Origin: Cryoendolithus antarcticus
Taxonomy: Eukaryota; Ascomycota; Dothideomycetes; Cladosporiales; Cladosporiaceae
DNA length: 64,000 nucleotides
Reading direction: 5' to 3'
Assembly: GCA_002077065.1 (NCBI GenBank)
Contig: NAJO01000026.1
Span: 372,001 to 436,000, forward strand
The notes under the pieces were generated by a model. The model searched no databases, was not told the origin of the DNA, and worked only from the letters and a program-made list of their open reading frames with translations. Position numbers and translations under genes: made by a program. Shown in pieces: positions 1-10,322 of the stretch. The first letter of the stretch is position 1. Each line of letters starts with the position of its first letter.

Positions 1-620
1 GCGACAACGTACAACTTGAAGAAATTGATACCACACTTGACTGTGTAACTTTGGCCATCTTGGGCCAGATCAACATCATAGCCTAGAGCCAGTCTCTCGA
101 AGCCACGCGGACTCTTGTGGAAGACGAGAAACAGGTCGAGATGCCGGACAAGATGGAGCACGCCCCTTGTGTTGAGAGTGTTCCACAGTTTAGAGCAGTC
201 ATCAAACATTCCCATTGGTGTACGATCGAAAGTGCCCATACCAGACCACGCGAGATGACAGCGTGTAGTCGAATAAAGCACAGGTTCTGCCTCCGCACGA
301 ACTTGGCGTGAGACGTGCAAGAGCGCCGGATGCTTGAGTGGAAAAGACTTGTCTTCGCCTGCCATGTACTTGTAGATGCGAATCCGTAGCTCGGGCGAGA
401 GGTCCAGGAACTGTACGCCATGTACCCGACGACGCTCTCTCTCCTCGTCCTGGAAGCACAACAGATCAATAAGGGCGGCCTTGATGTCATGCACATCACG
501 GTGCTCCAGGATCGCGAGAAGCTGCGAGATGGATTGTTGTCGGTAGCCTAGTGCTGTCAGCCGTGCGGTCGACCGGAGGAGACATTCCATCTTACCTGCG
601 CGGCCTGTGAGATTATCCAT
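1..620 (-). CDS. 2EXR/F-box-like family protein, 5' part only (runs off left edge)
   Basis: From the ATG at 620-618 a reading frame stays open for 206 codons to base 1, so the 3' end lies outside the window. About 73-80 residues in it has the signature LDLSPELRIRIYKYM, followed by HPALLHVSRQVRAEAEPVLY. This is the LPxELRxxIYxY ... LLxVxRQxxxEAxPxxY pattern of the large 2EXR/F-box-like family expanded in Dothideomycetes. The N-terminal stretch is charged (EERERRR) and probably helical. Members are of unknown function; some may act as substrate receptors, but I see no classical F-box here. No intron is needed. A 42-nt GTAAG...ACAG interval near the start keeps frame but looks too short to be a real intron. 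The family call rests on the motif only. Confidence 0.72.
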   Translation of the reverse strand, partial: MDNLTGRAGKMECLLRSTARLTALGYRQQSISQLLAILEHRDVHDIKAALIDLLCFQDEERERRRVHGVQFLDLSPELRIRIYKYMAGEDKSFPLKHPALLHVSRQVRAEAEPVLYSTTRCHLAWSGMGTFDRTPMGMFDDCSKLWNTLNTRGVLHLVRHLDLFLVFHKSPRGFERLALGYDVDLAQDGQSYTVKCGINFFKLYVV

Positions 621-842
621 TGCTAGTAGCAGCGCAACCAGCTAGTTGTATTACTTGTTCAGTGTACCATTGAGGTGAAGTCACCGACGAGGTGCGCTCG
701 CATACCCAACCCGAGTAACTCGGAGCTTGTGATTGCATGTGCGTGTCGAGATTAGTGACTTGAAGTCAACATCAGCTTCGCAGTGAAGCTGAGACTTGAC
801 ATTTCGTAAGGAGGATTCCAATGTGGCAGGTACGATCCACCG

Positions 843-1591
843 CTACAACTCTTTCTTCCCTTCTCTACTCCCACCACTATCCATCTTCACAGGCTCCCCT
901 TTGTTCTCTCCCATAACCACCTTCCCAGTCTCTAACGTCCACAGCGCCACGACAGCTTCACTCACCATCGCAATCACACTCGTACACGCGATCCACCACA
1001 GCTGCACACTAATGCTCCCTAGCGGCGCCTTCGGGAAACTCAGCAGCCATTCAACTTGGTAAGGCACCCAGCCTTGCGGCAGCCAGAAAAGAGGTTGCTT
1101 CGCGAAGTACATTTGAAGCAGGAAGCGGGCGCCCGTAGTGCCGAGCCAGCGGAGGAGCTTGACGGCGCGATCGAAGTTCGTGCGGAAGGATTGGATGTTT
1201 GCGGCTGTGAGAGATTAACGTTAGTACTGTGCTCCGTCTGAAACGAGAAGAGCGCGGTATACCATTCTTATCATACTCATCCTTCTTCTTATCATGCTGC
1301 CTTCGGAGCTTCGCCCATTTCGCAAAGTCATCTTGGGCAGAGGTATTGGTCATTTCGCGATTGAGCTTGACGACTTCGCCGCGGAGGGAGAGGTTCGAAG
1401 CAGCTTGCCGCGACTGGGGCGTTGGGAGCTTGGTGTAGATCTGCCATAGCTGAAGATATGTCAGTATCGTCGACCGATGCTGTTTGAATCGGTCTGCGCC
1501 ATACCAGCTCGTTGATCGTGCTCGCGCCCACGGTGTTGACAAGGTGGATGAGTAGCTGGAAGCCGAAAATGACTAGGAGGAGGGAGATCAT
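843..1591 (-). CDS. GET1: GET1, ER receptor subunit for tail-anchored protein insertion
   Basis: Three exons, complement(843..1204, 1263..1449, 1505..1591), give 211 aa. The introns (55 and 58 nt) have GTAT...CAG ends and restore one frame. The N terminus is [19 protein letters not shown] (TM1), then [13 protein letters not shown], a charged coiled-coil with [20 protein letters not shown], and two C-terminal hydrophobic segments. This order is diagnostic of Get1/WRB. In the family, Get1 and Get2 form the ER-membrane receptor that accepts tail-anchored proteins from the Get3 ATPase, and the coiled coil binds Get3. The gene is divergent from ECT1, with a 332-bp shared promoter. The length fits filamentous-fungal Get1. 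The end is hydrophilic and Lys-rich, ending KKEL. Confidence 0.93.
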
Positions 1592-1923
1592 GATCGCGGC
1601 CGACTATCTTATACGACGACTATGCAAATCGGCATCTTGATTCTTCAATATCTAACATTTTGGCCCCGAGATCCGACCACTTGGGTGTGACGTCGCCTGT
1701 GCCCCGCCTCACGTGGCTGTGCAGCGTACCTTCCACTGCTCAGACATCGGTCACATGCCAGCACCTCGAACAGATCTACATACTCTCGAGCTTCTGGTGA
1801 GTGATTTTGTTCCATGTAACCTCAGGCTTTGCCATATGACAGTCGCAATATCCCTCAGTCCATCGCTATCGCATCACCCATGAGCACACCTCATTCATTA
1901 GCACACCGATAGCCCGAGCAGCC
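1592..1923. promoter_or_regulatory. Divergent promoter region between GET1 and ECT1
   Basis: This 332-bp non-coding interval lies between two start codons pointing away from each other. A CRE-like TGACGTC occurs at 1688-1694; a 7-bp match can be chance. No other structure was seen. Confidence 0.4.
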
Positions 1924-3516
1924 ATGGCGCCCAAGATGTATTTACACCAATCTAGACTGTGTCGAGTCGCGAAGCTAACAACAGTCCACAGAGATCCAGA
2001 AGTCGGCTGCACCATCCCCGAACCCGGCGAATGGCCCGTAGACCCCCAAGACGATGTCGAAGCGCGCGATGACCGACTCTGGATCGACGGCTGCTTCGAC
2101 TTCTTCCACCATGGCCACGCGGGCGTCATGTTGCAAGCCCGTCGCTTGGGAGATTCACTGCTTGTGGGAATACACTCGGATGAAGAGATCCTCAAGCACA
2201 AAGGGCCTACAGTCATGAACCTCGAGGAGCGCGTAGCAGCGGTGAATGCCTGTCGTTTCAGCACATTATGTGTACCCAGCTCACCATACGTCACGAGTCT
2301 ACCTTGGATCGATCACTACGGATGCAAGTACGTCGTACACGGCGACGATATCACTAGCGACGCGAATGGGGAAGATGCATATCGATTTGTGAAGAAAGCC
2401 GGGCGAATGAAGATCGTCAAACGGACGCCTTACATTAGCACGACGGACTTGGTGGGGCGCATGTTGCTTGTCACCAAGGACCACCACATCAAGAGCTTGA
2501 CGGACTATCTATCCGGCAAGGAGGGCATCGGTAGTGACGATGAGCGAGGAGAGCGCGGTAAGGCCGCGCAGCAGCGGATACGAGAGTATGCTTCTGCACC
2601 GAATGGCATAGACCCATACGTGGCGGTGTGGAAGTTCAAGCCGAAGCATCGACCCATAGAACGAAGACGCAGTAGTGCTGCTGGTCTTCTCAAAGGTATG
2701 AACAGTTTGCACCTCAGCGACTCGGGCAAGGGCAGCTACAGCTCCATCGTGGATGGGCTAGGTCCCAAACCTGGACAGCGCATAGTGTACGTCGATGGCA
2801 GCTTCGACCTCTTCTCCTCTGGCCAGATCACGTTCCTCAAAACCGTTTACGACCTCGAAACGAAACTCGGCCAAGACCGCGACTGGTTCTCCCCCTCAGC
2901 AACTCAACAACGCATCACAGACACAGGCGCCGACTACCCTCCCGCCTACATAATCGCTGGCCTTCACGACGACGACATAGTAAACCACTACAAAGGCCTC
3001 AACTACCCCATAATGAACATCCTCGAACGCGGTCTGTGCGTCGTGCAGTGCAAATACATCCACAGCGTAGTCTTCTCCGCGCCTTTCACGCCCTCAATAA
3101 GCTTCCTCAGCTCCCTACCGGCGCTCGCGACTTCCGAAACGACGGGAGTTCAACACCCGGACGCAGTCTACCACGGTCCTACATCATTCCTCCCCTCACC
3201 CACAGACGTCTACGCTGACGCGAAAGCAATAAACATCTTCCACCAAACGCGCTCGCATCAGTTCGCGGACGTGAATGCAGAGCATATAGTGAAGCGAATA
3301 TGGGCTAAGCGGGGAGAGTTCGAGGAGCGGCAGAAACGGAAGGGGGTGAAGAGTGTTGCTGAGGCGGAGGCTGCGAGGCAGGAAGCCGAGGCGCTCAGAC
3401 TGGAGAGGAGAGACACGTTGGAGAGATTGGAGGCACCGAAGAAGAAGCAGGAGGAGATTAAGAGGAAGAAATTGGAGAGGAGTTGGAGTGAGATTGAGAA
3501 GCAGTTTGGCGCTTGA
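1924..3516 (+). CDS. ECT1: Ethanolamine-phosphate cytidylyltransferase
   Basis: This enzyme makes CDP-ethanolamine from CTP and phosphoethanolamine in the Kennedy pathway to phosphatidylethanolamine. It has two tandem cytidylyltransferase folds. The first has DGCFDFFHHGHAG, with an intact HxGH nucleotide-binding motif, and later the ISTTDLVGRML segment. The second starts at VYVDGSFDLFSSGQ, where the HxGH motif is degenerate; the second half is also less canonical in other fungal Ect1. The C terminus is a charged coiled coil rich in Glu, Arg and Lys. Read straight through, the frame gives 530 aa. However, 1938-1991 is a 54-nt GTATTT...GCTAAC...CACAG segment, a multiple of three with a branch-like site. 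I think it is a real intron (exons 1924..1937 and 1992..3516; 512 aa), because its translation resembles nothing and removal gives a short lead into IPEPGEWPVDP. Confidence 0.92.
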   Translation: MAPKMYLHQSRLCRVAKLTTVHRDPEVGCTIPEPGEWPVDPQDDVEARDDRLWIDGCFDFFHHGHAGVMLQARRLGDSLLVGIHSDEEILKHKGPTVMNLEERVAAVNACRFSTLCVPSSPYVTSLPWIDHYGCKYVVHGDDITSDANGEDAYRFVKKAGRMKIVKRTPYISTTDLVGRMLLVTKDHHIKSLTDYLSGKEGIGSDDERGERGKAAQQRIREYASAPNGIDPYVAVWKFKPKHRPIERRRSSAAGLLKGMNSLHLSDSGKGSYSSIVDGLGPKPGQRIVYVDGSFDLFSSGQITFLKTVYDLETKLGQDRDWFSPSATQQRITDTGADYPPAYIIAGLHDDDIVNHYKGLNYPIMNILERGLCVVQCKYIHSVVFSAPFTPSISFLSSLPALATSETTGVQHPDAVYHGPTSFLPSPTDVYADAKAINIFHQTRSHQFADVNAEHIVKRIWAKRGEFEERQKRKGVKSVAEAEAARQEAEALRLERRDTLERLEAPKKKQEEIKRKKLERSWSEIEKQFGA

Positions 3517-4501
3517 GGGGTTTTTACACGGGTGGAAGCGATGCGATATCTGGGAAGGCTGTCGTGCGGATTTTGCCGCGGCCATCGTGACTTTGCAGCA
3601 TCTCTAGCGGAAATGAAACGATGCTATGCGCGAGCTTCAAAGTCACTCTCCGTCACTCTCCGTTGTAGTTTGGCGGAACATAACGGGACGGCGCGGGCAT
3701 CCGCCGAAGAAGCGGAACACTTTACCGTTCGACGATTACGCCGTTCCTTCGACATCGTCAACGTACCTACTTCTTTGGCATAGCGGCCACTTTTGCAGAG
3801 TCGTACACTGTTGAGCCATTGTAGCATTGAGGTGGTCAATATCGGTCACTGAGCAGCGAGCTACTGGTGAAAGGAGCAGTTGGACATACCTCCCGCAACC
3901 CGACGTCTTGAGCTCGGGTCCATCCATCCATAGTCTCCACCGACGGCGAGGCTGCTAAGCAGATACTCTTCCTGATTCTCCAAGGAACGACACATTCACG
4001 ATGCATGACCTCACTTCCTCTGACCGGCTATGTCTCTCCACCGCTCTGCAAGGCGCGATAAGCTATTCCTTAGTCCCGACGAAGCTACCAGCAGACCGCA
4101 GCGCCCACGGTCCACTGTACCAGACATCGTAAATACGGTCACGCCCACTTCATTGTCTGAGTTGCCCGTTAGCAGCCACTGGCTCTACGACTACTGCGCA
4201 AAGACGTCACTTAGCCGCCAGACCACATTGCCTAGCAACTTCGTCAAAGACTTGATCGTCGGCGTAATAGCGAATTGTCGATCTATGAGCGCCGTGACGA
4301 GGAGCGATGATCTTGCGTGCATGGCCTCGATGCAGACTTGACCGCGACGATCTTCCGGTGTGGTGATGTGAAGGTAAGTATATGAATGTCCTTCTCCTGA
4401 CAAGTCCGCTATGTCTTTCTTTCATTGCTGCACTGCATAAGATCTCATCCGTGCAAGCCCAGTCTCGTAGCCTCAACCCAGAAAACCGCTCAAGACCCTT
4501 C
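3517..4501. other. Intergenic, ECT1 to GH76 relic
   Basis: A stretch of 985 bp with only short overlapping frames on both strands and no recognisable protein, RNA or repeat. The 3' portion is presumably the promoter of the GH76-like gene. A frame in phase with that gene extends back to an ATG at 4382, but the residues from 4382 to 4501 do not look like a leader. Confidence 0.5.
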
Positions 4502-5641
4502 ATGGCGCCACAAACGCTCTCCAAGTCACGTGTAACCGCTGCACTGGCCCTGTCCAGCTTCCCACTTGCAGTCCGCGCAGCTTCTCGTTCAGACTACATC
4601 AGCAACGCTCTCAATGCCACAGACGTTCTGAACCAGAATTGGTACGACTCGACCAACGGCCTATGGCAGGATCTCTGGTGGAACTCAGCGAACGTATTGA
4701 CTGCCCTCGCCGATCTCGCGGCCATTGACACCGACTTCGTACCGACAGCCTCGAACTACTTTTAGACCACGTATAGCGCTGCGCCGTCATCCAACGGCGG
4801 CACATGGCTGAATGACTACTACGGTACGATACCACGCTTTACCCCAGCTACTAGTCTACGCCATTGCTAACAAATAACAGACGACGAAGCCTGGTGGGCC
4901 CTCGCCTGGATCGCCGCCTTCGACATCACCCAAGACATCAACTACCTCTGCACCGCGCGCTCCATCTTCCAAGACCTCACCACCGGCCTAGACGCAACCG
5001 GTGGCGGCCAATGGTGGAGCAAGGACCGCGACTACATCGCCTCGATAAATAACGAGCTTTTTCTCGCCGTCGCCGCGAGTCTCGCAAACCGCAGCCCGAA
5101 CGATGGCACGGACTACCGGACTTACGCTATCAACCAAGCGGACTGGCTGATCTATCATTCCGGACTTATGAACTCCGATGACCTGTTCGTGGACGGCTTG
5201 GATCCATCGACTTGTACGCCGGGAAGTCATACGACGGTGTGGACGTATAACCAAGGCGCCATCCTTGGCGGACTGGTAGAACTGTACCGCCTTACCTCCG
5301 ACACCTCATACCTCGACACAGCGGACTCAATCGCTCATGGCACTCTGCTGCATCTCACGAACACCGGGATCTTGACTGAGCCTGGCTATCCTGGTCCACC
5401 GGACGCGACAGCCGCGCACTTCAAAGGCGTGTTTGTGAGGAATCTGGCGAAGCTGCAGGGTGTCAGGGGGGATGAGAATTATGTATCTTTTCTGCAGCGC
5501 AATGCGGACTCGATTTGGAACAGTGATCGAGAGGGTAACGGGGAGATCGGGCCAGACTGGCAGGGGCCGCTGTTTGATGCGAGTATGGCTAGCCAGAGCA
5601 GTGGGATTGATTGTCTGGTGGCTGCCGCTGCGGTAAGCTGA
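4502..5641 (+). pseudogene. GH76 endo-1,6-alpha-mannanase-like gene with in-frame TAG
   Basis: The ATG at 4502 opens a secretion signal (a hydrophobic run ending AVRA|AS) and a GH76 catalytic domain. A TAG at 4763-4765 stops translation after 87 codons (SNYF-stop-TTYSAAP). The same frame then continues through a well-formed 57-nt intron (4824..4880) and about 270 more codons to 5641. Beyond the stop it keeps YYDDEAWWALAW, which holds the Asp pair expected to be catalytic in GH76, and ELFLAVAASLANR, WTYNQGAILGGLVELY and FKGVFVRNLAKLQ. Family members hydrolyse alpha-1,6-mannan or remodel the wall. This one has no GPI-type tail; it ends at the domain (LVAAAAVS). A 72-nt intron (4694..4765) could remove the stop but would delete the conserved NVLTALADLAAID helix, so I consider it a genuine nonsense lesion or a base error. 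It converges with GCD7. Confidence 0.78.
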
Positions 5642-5749
5642 GTGATGGGACGAAGGAGCATGATTGCAATGAGTGCGTGGAAATGATGAATGTATGTTGG
5701 TGAACGATGTAGACAATATCGTCTGGATGTTTAAGCAGTGTACAGTTAG

Positions 5750-7374
5750 CTATGCTTTGCTCATGAGATCCACATCCTCCGGTCTGTAGTGATCTGCTAC
5801 AATTCGGTACAGGTAGCTCGGTGCGTGCCCGCCTAGGTTGGTAATATACAAATCGATCAGATCTGCGCCCACGTGGTCGAAGATGGGATTCGAGACTGTC
5901 AGTGAATCGACGAGCTCGCCGTCTGCGTAGTCGATCTAGTCTGCTGTCAGTCACATCCATACGTGATGCTGTTCGGGTGACGACATACGACTTTACTCGG
6001 ATCACCCCACTCGATCAGTTCGGCAGTATCGAAGGGATAGACTGGAGAGAGCTTGTAAATGCCACTGAGCACCACAACAGGCACGCGATGTGCGCGGGCA
6101 GCAAGTGCGATTGTGCTGCTGCCTGAGGCGGCGAGTAGGGAGCCGTCGGCAAGGACCTGTCCGAACGAACGTCAGTGACTGCTGAGATGATAGAGACAAG
6201 GACCGAGTACAAACCGTATGAGGTGCCAGAATGACTTTGTTGATCCGGGACATGAGCGCGAAGACGGCGGAGTCTGGGATCATTATGACGGTGGTGCCGA
6301 GTGCAGTCAGGGGCTTGAAGGGCTCATCGGGCTGTGCTTGACGTATCAGTATAGGCAGTCTTCAACAAAGTATGCTAGACTGACCTCTCCAGTACCGTCA
6401 TTCGGCCGTGAACCATTGACTATGGTACTGTGAGTGGCTTGATGATCGTTCGGCCACGTCTCGGCGACCACTACTGTGAATTTTCGCTTGCGTGCTGCGG
6501 CTGTTAGGAAACGTTGCACTGTCTGACTGCTTGTGTTGGTCAAGATGACTTCGCCTGAATGTATGTGATCGAGTGCTGATTCGGCGATCTGTGAGTCCAC
6601 CACGTCAAGCTCGTCTAGAAGCTCGCGGATCGAAGACAAGATCTCGGACTTGAGATCGATGGTTTCCGACGTGGATGTATTGAGAGCTACTTTGCCTTTC
6701 GTTGGAGTGGAAGGGATGGGAGTGGATGTGCCCGTGACTGGTGGTGTATTCCGTGCCGAGCCAGGCTGTTGGAAGAGACCGAAGAGAGAGCCGGCGTGGG
6801 CAGCTGCCAGTGCCGGTCGCTGCTGTTGCTGTTCGACTAGCGACAGATCCGAGAAAGACTGTATTAAGGGCGTCGAGTCGTTGCTAGAGTCCCCAGATCC
6901 AAAGCGGGAGTGGAATGAGGCTGGCAACGCTGAGCTCTGATGCAGTGGACTAAAGCTCGAGATCGTAGAGTTCAAGGCCGGCCGATGCAGCTCTCGCATT
7001 CCACCACTCGACGGACTTGCCACTTCACTCTCCGGCTCCGCTGACGCCTCCTCAGCGACCTCACGGATGATGCCCAGCACTCGGCGCACAATGTTGCCGA
7101 CTGCCATCTCCCGTGGTTGGGCAGAGATCAGGCGGCGTCCGACGCTGCGGACGCGTTTGATCAGGACTTGAACATCGCGCACGCGTTCTTGCCCGATGAC
7201 TCGAAGCAGTAGGTGAGCTGTCGCAAGGGCACTTTGTCGCGAGTTCCGGACCTGGCGGCGTTGGAGAAGACTGACGAGAAGTTCGATACCGGATTCGATA
7301 GAGTTGTTTTTGCTGGCTTTGAGGAAGGTGGCGAGGTTGGGCGTTGCCCCGAAAGAATTCATTGCGGATGGCAT
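5750..7374 (-). CDS. GCD7: eIF2B beta subunit (translation initiation GEF)
   Basis: Four exons, complement(5750..5935, 5989..6156, 6215..6331, 6385..7374), give 486 aa. The product belongs to the eIF2B alpha/beta/delta regulatory family, which senses phosphorylated eIF2 and regulates GDP/GTP exchange in the cytoplasm. An N-terminal helical domain (FLKASKNNSIESGIELLVSL, RVIGQERV) is followed by a disordered Ser/Pro/Gln-rich insert at about residues 115-225. The Rossmann-like half follows, with GEVILTNTSSQTVQRFL, KRKFTVVVAETWPN, VILAPHTVLADGSL and NPIFDHVGADLIDLYITNLG. The last intron uses an AG in GACTAG so that SKV joins IDYADGE. I start at the ATG at 7374; another Met is four codons on. The gene is divergent from NEM1. 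Confidence 0.93.
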
Positions 7375-8066
7375 GGTGCTTCCTGGGCCGGCCACTGCAC
7401 AACAGGGCTATTTCTCGTACTGTCGACTCGTGAATTGGTGTGCTGGCCCACAAGGCTGTCCGTTGAAGCCAGTGGAATCGACACTGTGTCGTTGGTGAAT
7501 TGTGTTATAAGTAGTGGTCTGATCAAGTTTAGATCGGCACTTAAAGGAGCAGATCTGGTTGCTGAATGTGGAGACGACGATTGTCTCATTTAGGCACACG
7601 TAGTGAAGAAGTACGCTCATATGTTCTGTTCGATATGATTCGCTTCTCTTGCACATTTCTCGGCACTCGGACCTCTTGCACAACTAGGTGACATAGCAGC
7701 TGCACCTACATCGTATGAGCCTCTATCATTATTGCCATGGCTTACGCGCTTGACTTGACGTCTAGTAGAATGCGATCGTAGTCGACGTTGTCGCTCATTA
7801 ATAAGGGGATAATCTAAGGTACGCAATCCTACTGCGACCGCGTACATCGGCCGTAGCTGCCATACGAAAGCGATCCTTCGACCAGCCAGCCACCCGAGGC
7901 TGCACAATTCCACCACGGACTTCCACATGCTTCACGCATCGCGCCAGATGCGGACGTAGAGGGGGTTGCTGATTGATTAACCACGGTTTACGACCTTGTT
8001 GGGATCTACTCGAGCGATCGCTGCCACAGAATTGTCACCGCGCGCGCAAGCGAGGTCAAGCAGGCA
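7375..8066. promoter_or_regulatory. Divergent intergenic region between GCD7 and NEM1
   Basis: 692 bp between two divergent start codons, containing both promoters. Short frames on the minus strand (for example 7617-7928) lack any family signature. I see no strong motif. Confidence 0.45.
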
Positions 8067-9811
8067 ATGAACAGCCTCAACATCCTCTCTGGCTTCAGTG
8101 GCACCCCTGCCTCGACTCCTCCCTCGACGCCTCCTTCTTCGCGATCGAGAACGGGAAGCTCCGCCGATCCAGAGAGCGAGATCAAGACCGACGAGCGCGA
8201 CATCACCGCGAATCCGGATCGTTTGTCGGAGAAGCTAGACGAGAAGGTGCCCTGGGCTGGACGAGCGCGGACGGAGGACGAAGTAGATGGTGCGCACGAT
8301 GCAGAGATCAAGCAAGAGGCGGTAGACGAGGACGAGAGGACGCCCCTGCTCTCGAAGCATGCTACAGAGGAGCAGCGCAGCAGCTGGCGACTGCACCGAA
8401 GGCTAGCCGAGGCGATCATTGATAGTGCTGTCACGGTGGTACGCGTTGTCTACACAGCACTGTCTGCGCCGAAAAGATGGGTAGTCGCATGCTTCTACAA
8501 CGACCAAGGGCAATTCAGTGCCGTCATGCCGTTCCGCCAATTCCGGGCACTTATGGGTGGCAAGCGATCGAGGAAGAGGGAACAGCCAATGCCTGCAGCT
8601 GGAAGTGAGGAGATCAGAGTGTCAGCGGGCAAGCGTTCGACGTCAGCAGCAGCGTCAAAGGAGGCCACAGAGAAGGACACGGCCGCTGCATCGAAGACCC
8701 AGCAACGACGCTCGCCTCGTCGGTCACCCTCAAATTCGAGCATGTCCAGCGCAACAACGGCGGACATGACCTCAGAAGGTGAACCTGAGACAGACGCAGA
8801 CAAGCCATCCGACAGTCCATCACGGAACACCAGATCGAAAACACCAACAGTCAAAGACGAGATCAACCCTCAGAAGAAATCCATTCGCATAAAGCTACAC
8901 GCTCCCACAGACACCCAACGACAGCACCGACAACGTCCACAGTCGCCCGTTTCTGCTACAACAGAGCTCGCACAATCTCTCAAATCACCCATAGCGCCTC
9001 CACTGTCCCACCACCTCAAGTCACTCACGCGGTACCCACGACTTCCCACCCCACCGCGGCCACTAGTACCCCGCCGACAACCATCATACTCGCTCCTCGC
9101 GCCTACACCCACCGATCAGCCACGGAAGACACTCGTGATTGATCTAGACGAGACTCTGATTCATAGCATGGCGAAAGGCGGCCGGATGTCGCAAGGCCAC
9201 ATGGTCGAAGTGCGGCTCACACAACCAACTGCAAATCCCGTGACATCTATTGTCGGCTCCTCCGGCGTCTCGTCCAACTCGACGACAACAATTCCGATCC
9301 TTTACTACGTTCACGAGCGACCCTACGTTCATGATTTCTTACGAAAGGTGGCGAAGTGGTACAACCTCGTAATATTCACGGCTAGCGTGCAAGAGTACGC
9401 GGATCCAGTCATAGACTATCTCGAGAGGGAGAGGAAGTACTTCTCGGCACGGTACTACCGACAGCACTGCACTTGGCGGGCTGGGGCGTATGTGAAGGAT
9501 TTGGGTGTTGTGGAGGGCGATTTGGGGAGGGTATTAATTTTGGATAACAGTCCGATGAGTTATGTGTTTCATGAGGGTGAGTAGAGCAAACTGCTGAGGA
9601 GTGTGTCGTTGCGGAGGCTGACGATGTGACAGATAATGCGCTGCCTATTGAAGGGTGGATCTCGGATCCTACCGATCGCGAGTTGCTACACTTGATCGCG
9701 CTGTTGGAGGGATTACAGTACGCGATCGACGTAAGAGCAATACTGGCGCTCCGGCAGGGAATGCTAGGGACCAGTCAAGGGACTGGACCTGGCTTTGCTG
9801 CGCAAGCGTGA
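8067..9811 (+). CDS. NEM1: Nem1-like nuclear-envelope lipin phosphatase (FCP/SCP fold)
   Basis: Two exons (8067..9576, 9633..9811; 56-nt intron GTGAGT...GACAG) encode 562 aa. Residues 1-110 are Ser/Pro/acidic and disordered. A moderately hydrophobic segment around residues 125-150 probably anchors the protein. Another disordered basic region runs to about 345. The C-terminal HAD-type phosphatase domain carries LVIDLDETLIHS (nucleophile Asp at about 359 in DLDET), VHERPYVHDFLRKVAKWY, IFTASVQEYADPVID and LILDNSP. After the intron it ends NALPIEGWISDPTDREL. In yeast, Nem1 with Spo7 dephosphorylates the lipin Pah1 at the nuclear envelope/ER and drives diacylglycerol formation. The length and domain order match Nem1 rather than the smaller soluble Psr-type phosphatases. 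Confidence 0.9.
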
Positions 9812-10322
9812 AGTATAGTTGATCCAGCGGATCTATTGGACGACAATCGCTGTACAGATATGTATTGATGTATTCGAGACGCGTGGCCCTCGTGGCAGAT
9901 CAGACTCAATTGACTGATATAGATACGCAGCCTAATGAGGCATTGCAGCCGACGCACTCAGACAGCGGTGCCGGAAAGTAAGCTTGCTGAGCAGAGAGCG
10001 ACAGGGAATGCTGGAACGGACGATTGCTGCTATACGCAGCCAACTAAATGCGGAAGCTCACTACACCACTAATCTGCCCCGCTTCACGCAACCTGCCTAC
10101 TTCAATGCCGAGCTTCAGCAGTCGGGCTGTCCGACACGAATACCATCAACGACATCAAGTCCTCTGCTGCGAGGTAATAGGGCTAAGTACCGCATTCAGT
10201 TCACTCATTATCCCAATTCCGAGTTCAAACGCACTACCAGGCGGACTAAACGGAAAGCGCCAAGCAATCCCACAACACATGTTACATATACTTGACTCTT
10301 CCCTTGACCGACCGCCTGCGAC
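9812..10322. other. Intergenic, NEM1 to acyltransferase-like gene
   Basis: 511 bp between genes on the same strand. Overlapping short frames have no recognisable content. It presumably contains the NEM1 terminator and the promoter of the downstream gene. Confidence 0.4.

Noticed and set aside
579..620. 42-nt GTAAG...ACAG intron at the start of the left-edge gene
   Set aside because: Shorter than the 54-77-nt introns elsewhere in the window, and no stop forces its removal.
4694..4765. Intron removing the TAG in the GH76 gene
   Set aside because: Its ends are GT...TTTTAG and the length is a multiple of three, but it would delete the conserved NVLTALADLAAID helix.
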